From assembly GCF_900113015.1 (NCBI RefSeq), contig NZ_FONV01000017.1:124001-188000 (forward strand): a stretch of 64,000 nt of DNA. Reading direction: 5' to 3'. Position numbers and translations under genes: made by a program. Of the stretch, positions 24,041 through 32,396 are shown one piece after another; the first letter of the stretch is position 1; each line of letters starts with the position of its first letter. The notes beneath the pieces are model-generated. The model did no database searches and was not told the origin of the DNA. It worked only from the letters and a program-made list of their open reading frames with translations. The stretch is from Actinoplanes philippinensis. Lineage in GTDB: Bacteria > Actinomycetota > Actinomycetes > Mycobacteriales > Micromonosporaceae.

Positions 24041-25515
24041 CGGCAGACACCACCTTCACCGCGGGACTCGCCCTGCGACTCAGCCGTTGGCAGCGTCGGA
24101 GGGGTCAGCGTCACCCCGAGCCCGGCCAGGGCCGTCGACGACGGGTCACGCAACTCCGTCCAGTGCTGCGCCAGATAAGCGGCGACCTCGGCATACGGCC
24201 GGTCCAGCAGAGCCACGGCTGCCGCCAGCTCCGCCTGGCCATACCGCACCCGGGGCATCCGTAGCTCGCCTCTGCGCACCTGGGCGACGCCGTCGGGCAG
24301 GCTCTGGGCGAGCAGCCACAGCCCGGCGGCGGTGCGGTGCTGGCCGGTGGCGTCGCAGTCGGAGTACAGAAGCAGGTCCGTGTAAAGCCCGACGGCGGCG
24401 CCCACGTAGTCACGGGTCATCCTCGTCCGCGAATCGGCCGCCCATCTCCCGGTGCGGCCCCACGAGTCAGAGGCGATGATCTCCGGGATGCCGGGAGTAA
24501 TCGGCTGTCGGTCATAGGCCATGCCGATCTGCCTGACCGTGGGCCGGGGCGCATTGGCGGGCAGATGTGCCGCGACCGGCTCCACCGCCTCGCGCCAATA
24601 CTCGATCCAGCCCTCGTAATGCGGCAGTGCGCAATAGCGGACCTCGTCATGCGTCTGGCAGGTCAGAACCGCCGGCCCGGTGTACTGGTTGACCAGGTCC
24701 ATGCTGATGACCTGTGTTTCCGCCGCGGTCTGCCGCTCCGCCGCCACACCGGCACAGGCCACGGCCGTGATCAGCACAGTCACCGACGCCCTGGGCCATG
24801 CCCGCCAAGTTACGGCGGCGGCCAGCGCGACCAGCACGCCGAGCAGATAGAGCAGATGCCATCCGGTCGGCCGGGGCGCTCCGACCTCCCACGACGGCTC
24901 GGGAACCGGCCACAGCGCCGAGGCGTAGTCCTGCGGATAGTTGGGCAGCGCCAGCAGTGCGATCAGCATGGCGCAGAGCGCGGCGGTGGTGAGCGGCCCG
25001 GCCGCCACGCCGGGGAAGACGCGACCCACCAGGGCGCCGATGACCGCGCCGATGGGTGGGATCAGCAACACCACGGCGGAGGCCCACGGGTCCAACTCCC
25101 CGACCGGCCAGGCCGGGAGCAGGAGAAGCAACGACACGAGATGAACCGCCGCGCCGGTCGCCACCGCGATCGGCACCGACACCAGCATGGCGAGCCCTCG
25201 GCGGGCGGGACCGGCCGGCATGGTCCGGGTGCTCTCCTCGGCACCGGCCCGCTGATCCCGGCCGGCGGCCAGCTGGGTAGCGATCAGCAAGCCCGCTGCC
25301 AGCACCAGGGAGCTCATGCCGCTGTTCTCCGCGAAGGTGGCCCAGGTGGGCATCCTCGTCCAGGACCAGGCGACGCCGAGAGCCGTCGCCAGCAGCGCCC
25401 CGCCCCAGTAGAACGGGCTTCGCACCAACCGACCGGCCTCGGCCCGGCCCAGTGCCGTCGTCGCCGCCAGCGGGGTGGGAACCCGATGCGCGGAACGCTC
25501 CATGATGGCGGTCAT
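24037..25515 (-). CDS. Putative ABC transporter permease-like membrane protein
   Basis: 492 aa. Six to seven membrane segments lie in residues about 36-265 (FYWGGALLATALGVAWSW, SLVLAAGLLIATQLAAG, LAMLVSVPIAVATGAAVHLV and others). A large C-terminal, probably extracytoplasmic or cytoplasmic, domain of about 220 residues follows with four Cys (TCQTHDEVRYCALPHYEGW, SDCDATG). This layout fits ABC-2-type permeases with an extra soluble domain. Its genes on both sides overlap by 4 bp. Function inferred from the adjacent ATPase. Confidence 0.7.
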   Translation of the reverse strand: MTAIMERSAHRVPTPLAATTALGRAEAGRLVRSPFYWGGALLATALGVAWSWTRMPTWATFAENSGMSSLVLAAGLLIATQLAAGRDQRAGAEESTRTMPAGPARRGLAMLVSVPIAVATGAAVHLVSLLLLLPAWPVGELDPWASAVVLLIPPIGAVIGALVGRVFPGVAAGPLTTAALCAMLIALLALPNYPQDYASALWPVPEPSWEVGAPRPTGWHLLYLLGVLVALAAAVTWRAWPRASVTVLITAVACAGVAAERQTAAETQVISMDLVNQYTGPAVLTCQTHDEVRYCALPHYEGWIEYWREAVEPVAAHLPANAPRPTVRQIGMAYDRQPITPGIPEIIASDSWGRTGRWAADSRTRMTRDYVGAAVGLYTDLLLYSDCDATGQHRTAAGLWLLAQSLPDGVAQVRRGELRMPRVRYGQAELAAAVALLDRPYAEVAAYLAQHWTELRDPSSTALAGLGVTLTPPTLPTAESQGESRGEGGVCR

Positions 25516-26372
25516 CGGGCCACCTCGGTGGTCACCGCGTTACCGAGCAACAGCAGATACCCATCTTCGATGGACGGCCTGGCCGCCTCGGCACCATCCG
25601 GTTGCCGCCCGATCGTCCGATAGAAGCCGTCGGCATTCCGCCAGTACGCCGCATTGCCCACCGGTGGCCGCTCGGAGAGCCACACCTGCCCCTCGGCGAT
25701 CACGGCCAGCTCGCGGGGACTGCCGTCGAAGACCACCCGGCCGCCGCTCATCACCACGACCCGCTCGCACAGGGCGCCGACATCCTCGGTCTGGTGGGTG
25801 GAGAGCAGCACGGTCCGCCGCTCCCCGAGCCGGGAGATCAAGGCTCGGAACAACATCCGCTGCTCGGGGTCGAGCCCCACGGTCGGCTCGTCGAGGATCA
25901 CCAGCTCCGGGTCACCGAGCAGCGCCTGGGCGAGGCCGAGTCGCTGACGCATGCCGCCGGACAGTTTGCGAACCTTGGTCCTGGCTCGATCGGTGAGCTC
26001 GACCTCGTCCAGCACACGCCGCACCTCGGCCTTACGCCGCCGGCTGTCCGTCATCTCCTTCAGCACGGCGACGTAGTCGAGCAGGTCGTACGCCGTGAAG
26101 TTCGGATACAGCCCGGGATTCTGCGGCAGATAGCCGATCCGCCGTCGCACCTCGGTCCGCTGTGCCGCCACGGCGGGGTCGAGCCCTCCCACCCGGATCG
26201 TCCCGTCATCGGGGGCCATCGCCGTGGCCAGGCAGCGCAGCAGGGTGCTCTTGCCGGCGCCGTTCGGCCCGAGGAGACCGGTCACCCCGACCTCGATCGT
26301 CAGGTCGACGGCATCGAGCGCGACCGTCGCCCCGTAGTGTTTGCCCAGGCCCTGAACGGTGACGGTGGTCAT
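25512..26372 (-). CDS. ABC transporter ATP-binding protein
   Basis: 286 aa, one complete ABC ATPase domain: Walker A GPNGAGKST (35-43), Q-loop GYLPQNPGLYPNFTAYD, signature LSGGMRQRLGLAQALLGDPE, Walker B LVILDEPTVGLDP and H-loop STHQTEDV. The extra C-terminal residues (about 225-286) are typical of ABC-2/DrrA-like exporters. ATG 26372 overlaps the stop of the zinc-finger protein gene. It works with the two membrane proteins encoded downstream; the substrate is unknown. Confidence 0.93.
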   Translation of the reverse strand: MTTVTVQGLGKHYGATVALDAVDLTIEVGVTGLLGPNGAGKSTLLRCLATAMAPDDGTIRVGGLDPAVAAQRTEVRRRIGYLPQNPGLYPNFTAYDLLDYVAVLKEMTDSRRRKAEVRRVLDEVELTDRARTKVRKLSGGMRQRLGLAQALLGDPELVILDEPTVGLDPEQRMLFRALISRLGERRTVLLSTHQTEDVGALCERVVVMSGGRVVFDGSPRELAVIAEGQVWLSERPPVGNAAYWRNADGFYRTIGRQPDGAEAARPSIEDGYLLLLGNAVTTEVAR

Positions 26373-27202
26373 CGGCTCTCCCCGAGGTCGAAGCGGCGGC
26401 GCCGCAGGATCAGAACGGCGGCAGCGAGGGCCGCGGACAGTAGGTAGGCCAGCTGTGCGGTGGGACCGAACATCGATGCCACGACCTGCTCCTGACTCGT
26501 GCCGACGGCGGCCAGCACGCCGGTGACCCAGAGCCCGCCGAGAACCGCGGCGGCGGTCGGCAGCGACACGACGGTGGCCAGCGCCAGCGTGCCGGTGCAG
26601 AGCAGCAGGGCGGGCAGCAGCCAGGCCGCCGCATACCACCCCGGGCCGGGCAGCAGGACCGCCGCGACGGTCGCCATCAGGACGGCCACTCCGATCACCG
26701 AGACGGCCCGCCACAGCACCAGCGCCGGACCCGCGGCCGGCGTGGTGCCGGTGATCTCGTGCATCGGGTCGGCGGGTGGACCGTAGGCACCGGAGACCGC
26801 TGTCACCGGCAGGATCGGCGCCGCCATCAGGAACGCCTGGCCGATCAGCAGGGTGCCGTCGCCGCTGAACCGGGCGGCGGCGACCGCGAGCATCAGCACG
26901 GCTGCCGTCGCCAGCAGCCACGACCAGCGCAGCGCCGGGGTGGCGGTGAGCAGGCGGAAGCGGTGCTCGGGCAGCCCGGCACGGGCGAGAAGCCGCTGGA
27001 TCGGGCTGACCGGCGGGGCATGGATGTCGTCGTAGACGGCCGACCAGCTGTCGGCCAGCCAGGCGTCGTCGGCCGGGATGAGCGCCCGGCAGTCGGCGCA
27101 GGCCAGGAGGTGCGCCTCCACCGCCATGATCCGGCTCGGCTCGAGAGCACCGGTCTCATACTGCTCGATCAGGCCTGGGTCGAGATGCCAGTCGGTGGTC
27201 AT
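26369..27202 (-). CDS. Zinc-finger (anti-sigma-like) membrane protein
   Basis: 277 aa. The N-terminal cytoplasmic part carries the zf-HC2 pattern HLLACADC (H31, C35, C38), the ZAS-type zinc site of anti-sigma factors. About six membrane helices follow (about 91-112, 120-140, 165-185, 190-212, 215-238 and 250-268), an unusually large number. The ATG at 27202 overlaps the sigma factor stop. It probably holds the adjacent ECF sigma factor at the membrane and releases it on a signal (inference). Confidence 0.82.
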   Translation of the reverse strand: MTTDWHLDPGLIEQYETGALEPSRIMAVEAHLLACADCRALIPADDAWLADSWSAVYDDIHAPPVSPIQRLLARAGLPEHRFRLLTATPALRWSWLLATAAVLMLAVAAARFSGDGTLLIGQAFLMAAPILPVTAVSGAYGPPADPMHEITGTTPAAGPALVLWRAVSVIGVAVLMATVAAVLLPGPGWYAAAWLLPALLLCTGTLALATVVSLPTAAAVLGGLWVTGVLAAVGTSQEQVVASMFGPTAQLAYLLSAALAAAVLILRRRRFDLGESR

Positions 27203-27774
27203 GTCAGCAGCTCCCTCAGCCGGGTCCGGGCGCGCATGAGACGTGTCTTGGCGGTGCCCTCGGCGATGCCGAGCAGTTTTGCCGCCTCCCGAACCGAGAG
27301 CCCGTCGAGCGCGGTGGCCTCGATGAGCCGGCGGAGCTCGGGGGAGAGCCGGTCGAGGGCCGGGCCCAGGGCACCGTGCTCGACACCGAGCAGCACCAGC
27401 TCTTCGGCGGACGGGGTGGTGGCGGTGTCGGGGATCTCGTCGGTGGGGCCGCTCAGCCAGCGGTGGGCCGGCCCGCGCAACGTGGAAAGGAGTCGCCGGA
27501 CGGCGATGGTCCAGAGCCAGGCAGCGGCGTCGGCGGTCGTCTCCTCATACCGATGGGAGTCTTTCCAGACCGCGACGAACGTGTCCTGAATCGCGGCGTC
27601 GACCGCATCGGGGTCACTGCAGCGCCGTCGCAGCCGGGCGCGCAGCCAGCCGGCGTGCCGGTGGTGCAGCAGGCGCAGCGCCGCCGTCTGCCCGGCGGCG
27701 ATGGCCTGCAGCAGCTCGGCATCGCTGCTCTGCTCGCTGACCGGGGGTATCGGTCGCTGTCTTCTCCGTCGCAC
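27199..27774 (-). CDS. ECF-type RNA polymerase sigma factor
   Basis: 191 aa. Sigma region 2 (about 20-95) is seen as LLQAIAAGQTAALRLLHHRH...DAVDAAIQDTFVAVWKDSHRY...AWLWTIAVRRLLSTLR. Region 4 (about 130-188) contains LSVREAAKLLGIAEGTAKTRLMRARTRLRELL. No region 3 is present, as expected for the ECF group. The GTG at 27774 begins a basic MRRRRQRP leader. First gene of a five-gene overlapping operon that includes its probable anti-sigma factor and an ABC transporter. Confidence 0.93.
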   Translation of the reverse strand: MRRRRQRPIPPVSEQSSDAELLQAIAAGQTAALRLLHHRHAGWLRARLRRRCSDPDAVDAAIQDTFVAVWKDSHRYEETTADAAAWLWTIAVRRLLSTLRGPAHRWLSGPTDEIPDTATTPSAEELVLLGVEHGALGPALDRLSPELRRLIEATALDGLSVREAAKLLGIAEGTAKTRLMRARTRLRELLT

Positions 27775-27815
27775 ATCTGGACTATCGCCGACGGCCCCGG
27801 ATTTGGTTCACGAAA

Positions 27816-27845
27816 GCGGCGCCGCCTGTGGAAAAGCGGCGCCGC
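27816..27845 (-). terminator. Probable terminator of the rhodanese gene
   Basis: Two copies of the self-complementary GCGGCGCCGC (27816-27825 and 27836-27845) can pair with each other over 10 bp, 21 bases after the stop of the sulfurtransferase gene. Confidence 0.6.
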
Positions 27846-27866
27846 CAGAGAAGGACAGGTGTGAGA

Positions 27867-28766
27867 TCAGCTGAGCCCGCCGGGCTCCGTCCCCTTGGCG
27901 ATCGGGGCGCGGACCAGGTTGCCCCACTCGGTCCAGGAGCCGTCGTAGTTACGGACCTGCGGATAACCGAGCAGGTGCCGCAGCACGAACCAGGTGTGGC
28001 TGGACCGCTCACCGATCCGGCAGTACGCGATGATGTCGTCCGCCGTCTCCAGCCCCAGTTCGTCCCGGTAGATCTTGATCAGCTCGTCGTGCGCTTTGAA
28101 CGAGCCGTCCTCGTTGGCCGCCGACTTCCACGGCTTGCTCACCGCGCCCGGGATGTGCCCGCCGCGCAGCGCGCCCTCCTGTGGATAAGCCTCCATGTGA
28201 GTGAGCTCACCGGTGTACTCCTGAGGAGAGCGCACGTCGACGAGCGGCCGCCCGGTGGAGATGTGGCCCATCACCTGGTCACGGAAGGCGCGAATCTCGG
28301 CGTCGTTGCGGACCGGTGTCGGATAGTCGGCTGCCGGGCGGACCGTCTTCTCCCTGGTCAGGGGACGGCCCTCGGCCGCCCACTTCTGCCGGCCGCCGTC
28401 AAGCAGCCGCACGTCGCGGTGGCCGAAGAGACTGAAGACCCACAGCGCGTACGCCGCCCACCAGTTGAAGTTGTCGCCGTAGAAGACGATCGTGTCGTCG
28501 CGGCCGATGCCCTTGGCCGCGCACAGCTCAGCGAACGCCGCCGGGTCCAGGTAGTCCCGGCTGACCTGGTCGTTCAGCTCCAGGTGCCAGTCGACCTTGA
28601 CGGCGCCGGGGATGTGGCCGGTGTCGTAGAGCAACACGTCCTCGTCCGACTCGACGACGACCAGGCCGGGAGTGTCCAGATTCGCGGCGAGCCACTCGGT
28701 GGTGACCAGTTTGTCAGGGTGCGCGTACGCCTGAAGCGCCTGCGCCGGATCGTTCGGAACGGACAT
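27867..28766 (-). CDS. Thiosulfate sulfurtransferase (two rhodanese domains)
   Basis: 299 aa. An inactive N-terminal rhodanese domain (TTEWLAANLDTPGLVVVES...YDTGHIPGAVKVDWH) is followed by an active C-terminal one (LVDVRSPQEY...HIPGAVSKPWKS) with the persulfide-carrying Cys in CRIGERSSHTW. It transfers sulfane sulfur from thiosulfate to cyanide or another thiol acceptor. Actinobacterial homologues usually neighbour sufE; here proS and a CBS gene intervene. ATG 28766 or GTG 28775 may be the start. A consensus DnaA box occurs inside the gene at 28180-28188. Confidence 0.93.
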   Translation of the reverse strand: MSVPNDPAQALQAYAHPDKLVTTEWLAANLDTPGLVVVESDEDVLLYDTGHIPGAVKVDWHLELNDQVSRDYLDPAAFAELCAAKGIGRDDTIVFYGDNFNWWAAYALWVFSLFGHRDVRLLDGGRQKWAAEGRPLTREKTVRPAADYPTPVRNDAEIRAFRDQVMGHISTGRPLVDVRSPQEYTGELTHMEAYPQEGALRGGHIPGAVSKPWKSAANEDGSFKAHDELIKIYRDELGLETADDIIAYCRIGERSSHTWFVLRHLLGYPQVRNYDGSWTEWGNLVRAPIAKGTEPGGLS

Positions 28767-28860
28767 GCCTGTCACGCTAGCGCTAATCCGCAGCCGATCG
28801 CGGCCAGGCCACGGATCGCCGGGCTCTGCCGCCGGGTCCCGGACCGTGACGCTGGTGACA

Positions 28861-28869
28861 TGTGGATAA
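28861..28869 (-). promoter_or_regulatory. Isolated DnaA box upstream of proS
   Basis: TGTGGATAA is a perfect DnaA box on the minus strand, 40 bases before the proS start. It lies in the 142-bp divergent spacer between the rhodanese gene and proS. Confidence 0.5.
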
Positions 28870-28908
28870 CCGGATGATTTCGTCGTACCCGGTGCCTAGG
28901 CTCGCTCC

Positions 28909-30642
28909 ATGTTGCTTCGGATGTCCACCTTGCTGCTCAAGACCCTGCGTGAGGAGCCGGCGGACGCGGAGGTGCCGAGTCACCGCCTCCTCGTGCGCGC
29001 CGGGTTCGTCCGTCGCGCCGCTCCGGGCGGCTACACCTGGCTGCCGCTCGGCAAGCTGGTCCTCGATCGGGTCGCCGCGATCGTCCAGGAGGAGATGGCC
29101 GCAGCGGGTGGCCAGGAGATCTCGTTCCCCGCGCTGCTGCCCAGAGAGCCCTACGAGACGAGCGGCCGCTGGACCGAGTATGGCGACGACATCTTCACGC
29201 TGAAGGACCGGCGCGGCGCCGATCATCTGCTGGCGCCCACACACGAGGAGATGGTGACGCTTCTCGTACAGGACATGACCGGGTCCTATCGGGACTTTCC
29301 GCTGATCCTCTTCCAGATCCAGACGAAGTTCCGCGATGAGGCACGCCCGCGGGGCGGTCTGCTGCGTGGCCGCGAGTTCCTCATGAAGGACGCCTATTCC
29401 TTCGACCTCACCGACGACGGCCTGGTCGAGGCATATGCCCGGATGCGTGCCGCCTACCAGCGGATCTTCACGCGGCTCGGCCTGGAGCACACGATCGTCT
29501 CTGCCGTGTCCGGTGCGATGGGCGGCTCGGCGTCCGAGGAGTTCCTGGCTTCGGCCGAGGTCGGCGAGGACACCTACGTCGGCTGCACGGCCTGTGACTA
29601 TGCGGCCAACACCGAGGCGGTCGTCACCCCGGCCCCGCCCGCCCGCGAGGTGACCGCGCCCCCGCTCGCCGTGCACGACACTCCCGAGACGCCCACCATC
29701 GCCTCCCTCGTCGACCTCGCCAACACCCGGGCGCTCGGCGGCCGCACCGACTGGACCGCCGCGGACACGTTGAAAAACGTGGTGGTCACCGTGCAGCATC
29801 CCGGCCGCGAGCCCGAGTTGCTGGCGATCGGCCTGCCCGGCGACCGTGAGGTCGACCTCAAGCGGCTCAACGCGGCGCTGGCCCCGGCGACCGCGGTCCT
29901 CTTCGACGGCTTCGACTCCCGTCCCGACCTGGTGAAAGGTTATATCGGGCCGCAGGACATCAAGATCCGTTACCTCGCGGATCCTCGCGTCGCGCCAGGC
30001 ACCGCCTGGCTGACCGGCGCCAACGAGCCCGGCAAACACGCCACCGACGTGGTCTGCGGGCGCGACTTCACACCCGACGGCACCGTGGAGGCGGCCGAGG
30101 TCCGTCCCGGCGACACCTGCCCGGCCTGCGGCGACGGCAGCCTCACGATGCGCCGAGGCATCGAGATCGGGCACATCTTCCAGCTCGGCCGCCGCTATAC
30201 CGACGCCTTCAAGGTCGACGTGCTCGGCGCCGACGGCAAGCCCGCCCGACCGACCATGGGTTGCTACGGGATCGGCCTGTCCCGGGCGGTCGCGGCCATC
30301 GCCGAGCAGCACCACGACGATCGCGGGCTCACCTGGCCGGCCGCGATCGCCCCGGCCGACGTGCACATCGTCGCGGCCGGCAAGGACGGCCAGGTCGAGG
30401 CGGCCCTCACCCTTGCCGGCTCACTGTCGCGGGCCGGGCTGCGGGTCCTCGTCGACGACCGGCCCAACGTCTCGGCGGGCGTCAAATTCACCGACGCCGA
30501 GCTCATCGGCATCTCCCGGTGCGTCGTGGTCGGCCGCCGTCTTTCCGAGGGGTACGTGGAAGTACGCGACCGGCGTACACAGGACCGGAGGGAAGTGCCC
30601 CTTGTGGACGTGGCTGGTGTAATCACGACGGAGCTCGGGTAA
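28909..30642 (+). CDS. proS: Prolyl-tRNA synthetase (bacterial type with editing insertion)
   Basis: 577 aa, full length. Class II motifs: motif 1 region RHAAPGGYTWLPLG-like (RAGFVRRAAPGGYTWLPLG, about 28-46), motif 2 FRDEARPRGGLLRGREFLMKD (about 141-161) and motif 3 GIGLSRAVAAIAEQ (about 451-464). The INS editing domain sits between motifs 2 and 3 (about 230-390) and resembles YbaK. The anticodon-binding domain follows (about 475-577). The start ATG 28909 is chosen for MLLRMSTLLLKTL, the usual N-terminus. Confidence 0.97.
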   Translation: MLLRMSTLLLKTLREEPADAEVPSHRLLVRAGFVRRAAPGGYTWLPLGKLVLDRVAAIVQEEMAAAGGQEISFPALLPREPYETSGRWTEYGDDIFTLKDRRGADHLLAPTHEEMVTLLVQDMTGSYRDFPLILFQIQTKFRDEARPRGGLLRGREFLMKDAYSFDLTDDGLVEAYARMRAAYQRIFTRLGLEHTIVSAVSGAMGGSASEEFLASAEVGEDTYVGCTACDYAANTEAVVTPAPPAREVTAPPLAVHDTPETPTIASLVDLANTRALGGRTDWTAADTLKNVVVTVQHPGREPELLAIGLPGDREVDLKRLNAALAPATAVLFDGFDSRPDLVKGYIGPQDIKIRYLADPRVAPGTAWLTGANEPGKHATDVVCGRDFTPDGTVEAAEVRPGDTCPACGDGSLTMRRGIEIGHIFQLGRRYTDAFKVDVLGADGKPARPTMGCYGIGLSRAVAAIAEQHHDDRGLTWPAAIAPADVHIVAAGKDGQVEAALTLAGSLSRAGLRVLVDDRPNVSAGVKFTDAELIGISRCVVVGRRLSEGYVEVRDRRTQDRREVPLVDVAGVITTELG

Positions 30643-30676
30643 CCCCGTGAGGCAACGGCGGGCGAGGAGCAGAGCA

Positions 30677-31069
30677 ATGGTCAGGTTGGTCGCGGACGCG
30701 ATGACGCGGCGGGTCATCTACCTTCCCGAGGACACTCCGCTCGTCGAGGCCGCTCAGGTGATGAGCGACCAGGGCATCGGCGATGTCGTCGTCACCGAGG
30801 GCCCAGCCATGGCCGGCATCGTCACCGACCGGGACATCGTGGTCCGGGCGATCGCCGAGAAGCTCTCCCCCGCCACGACGACCCTGGGCGCGATCGCCAC
30901 CCGCGAGCTGCTGATGATCGAGCAGAGCGCAACGGTCGAGGAGGCGGTGCAGGCCATGCGAGATCGAGGCGTCCGCCGTCTCCTGGTCTGCGACGCCGAC
31001 CGCAAGCTGGTCGGCATCCTGAGTCTCAGCGACATAGCACTGCTGCCGACTTCCTCAGCCGCCGCCTGA
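30677..31069 (+). CDS. CBS-domain pair protein
   Basis: 130 aa made of two CBS domains (about 8-62 and 73-127): VADAMTRRVIYLPEDTPLVEAAQVMSDQGIGDVVV and TRELLMIEQSATVEEAVQAMRDRGVRRLLV. Each pair forms a Bateman module binding adenine nucleotides. No enzymatic domain is attached. ATG 30677 has GAGGAG 8 bases upstream. It follows proS by 34 bases and may be co-transcribed with it. The 211 bases after it hold no recognisable gene or site. Confidence 0.93.
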   Translation: MVRLVADAMTRRVIYLPEDTPLVEAAQVMSDQGIGDVVVTEGPAMAGIVTDRDIVVRAIAEKLSPATTTLGAIATRELLMIEQSATVEEAVQAMRDRGVRRLLVCDADRKLVGILSLSDIALLPTSSAAA

Positions 31070-31280
31070 CCCGGGCCCGCCGCCCTACTCCCTACCGTCA
31101 CGAGCCCGCCACTCCCGCCTCCACGGGCCTGCTGCCGTTCCGGGATGCATGACTCGGCGCCCCTACCGCCGGCTGCCCGCCGCTCCTGCCGACGCGGGCG
31201 CCCGCCGCATGCCACGGGATCCGGCGGGGTGAGGCAGCGCACGGCGGGTGGTCCGGAGATCGGCGCGTAGGGTCGATGGT

Positions 31281-31724
31281 GTGAGTGACATGCCGCCGAA
31301 GCTTGCTGAGATCGTCGATGAGTTCGCGACCGCACCTCGTGACGTCGTGCTCGAGATGCTGCTCGAGTTCGCCGATGCGATGCCACCGCTGCCCGCGGAG
31401 CTGGCCGGCCATGAGGGCATGGAGCAGGTCCCGGAGTGTCAGACCCAGTTCTTCCTCAAGGCGATCGTGCAGCCGGACGGCAGCGTGACGTCGCTGTTCG
31501 ACTGCCCGCCCGAGGCGCCGACCACGCGCGCGTTCGCCGGCATCCTGGCGGAGGGCTTGGCGGGGGCGTCAGCGGCGGAGGTTCTGGCCGTACCCGATGA
31601 TCTTTATTCTCGGATGGGTCTGGCGCAGGCGATCAGTCCGTTGCGGGTGCGCGGGGGCACGGCGATCCTGGCCCGGCTCAAGCGTCAGGTCGCCGAGCAG
31701 GTCGTTCCGCATCAGGCGGGGTGA
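31281..31724 (+). CDS. sufE: SufE-family Fe-S cluster assembly protein
   Basis: 147 aa. SufE accepts persulfide from a cysteine desulfurase. The acceptor Cys lies in QVPECQTQFFLKA (C53), followed by LFDCPPEAPTTRAFAGILAEGLAG and DLYSRMGLAQAISPLRVRGGTAILARLKRQV. Actinobacterial SufE is typically adjacent to a rhodanese rather than to sufS. The GTG start 31281 is weakly supported by its leader. The next gene starts 1 base after the stop, so they are co-transcribed. Confidence 0.92.
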   Translation: MSDMPPKLAEIVDEFATAPRDVVLEMLLEFADAMPPLPAELAGHEGMEQVPECQTQFFLKAIVQPDGSVTSLFDCPPEAPTTRAFAGILAEGLAGASAAEVLAVPDDLYSRMGLAQAISPLRVRGGTAILARLKRQVAEQVVPHQAG

Positions 31725-31725
31725 C

Positions 31726-32367
31726 GTGGACATTCAGGTCTGGTCCGATGTGACCTGCCCGTGGTGCTACATCGGCAAGGCACGACTCGAGAGGGCGCTG
31801 CGGCTGTTCGACGGCGCCGTGACGGTCACCTATCGGGCCTACCAGCTGAACGCCGCACCGGTCCCCGAGCCAATCCCGGTCAGGCAGGTGATGACTGAGA
31901 CGCTCGGCGGGCCGGAGCGCGCCGAGGAATTGTTCACGCGAGTGACGGCGATGGCCGCGAGTGAGGGATTGAGGCTCGACTTCGATCGGGCTGTCGCCGC
32001 CAATACGTTCGCCGCACACCGGCTGATCGCCTGGGCCGCGACACAGGACCGGCAGGCCGACATGCTCGATGCGCTGCAGAGGGCCCACTTCTCGGAGGGC
32101 ATCGACATCGGCTCCCTACTGGCGATCGCCGGGGTCGCCGGCTCGATCGGGCTGGACTCCGCGGCTGCGCTGGCCCACCTCGAGTCGGAGGCTGCCACCA
32201 TCGCGGTCAACACCGACATCGAGGAGGCCCGGGCGCTCGGCATCAGCAGCGTCCCGACGTTCGTGATCGACGGGAAGTACGCCCTCCCAGGCGCTCACGA
32301 CACCGCGACTCTGCTGTCCGCCCTTGAAGAGATAGCCCGTCGCGAGAGCGCCAACGCCGGTCTATGA
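31726..32367 (+). CDS. DsbA-family thiol oxidoreductase (FrnE-like)
   Basis: 213 aa. Thioredoxin fold with an inserted helical domain. The active site CPWC lies at residues 11-14 in VWSDVTCPWCYIGKARLE. The cis-Pro loop is seen as GISSVPTFVIDGKYALPGA (about 165-183). No signal peptide, so the protein is cytosolic, as usual for the FrnE/polyketide-associated group. GTG 31726 is preceded by GCGGGG. Its stop codon sits directly at the edge of the parS site. Confidence 0.93.
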   Translation: MDIQVWSDVTCPWCYIGKARLERALRLFDGAVTVTYRAYQLNAAPVPEPIPVRQVMTETLGGPERAEELFTRVTAMAASEGLRLDFDRAVAANTFAAHRLIAWAATQDRQADMLDALQRAHFSEGIDIGSLLAIAGVAGSIGLDSAAALAHLESEAATIAVNTDIEEARALGISSVPTFVIDGKYALPGAHDTATLLSALEEIARRESANAGL

Positions 32368-32383
32368 CGTTTCACGTGAAACG
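32368..32383. promoter_or_regulatory. parS centromere site (ParB-binding)
   Basis: CGTTTCACGTGAAACG is a 16-bp palindrome with the full parS core GTTTCACGTGAAAC known from Streptomyces and Bacillus. It begins immediately after the stop codon of the DsbA-like gene and is about 28-29 kb from oriC. It is the only such site I could find in the window. Confidence 0.9.
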
Positions 32384-32396
32384 ACATAGATGATCG

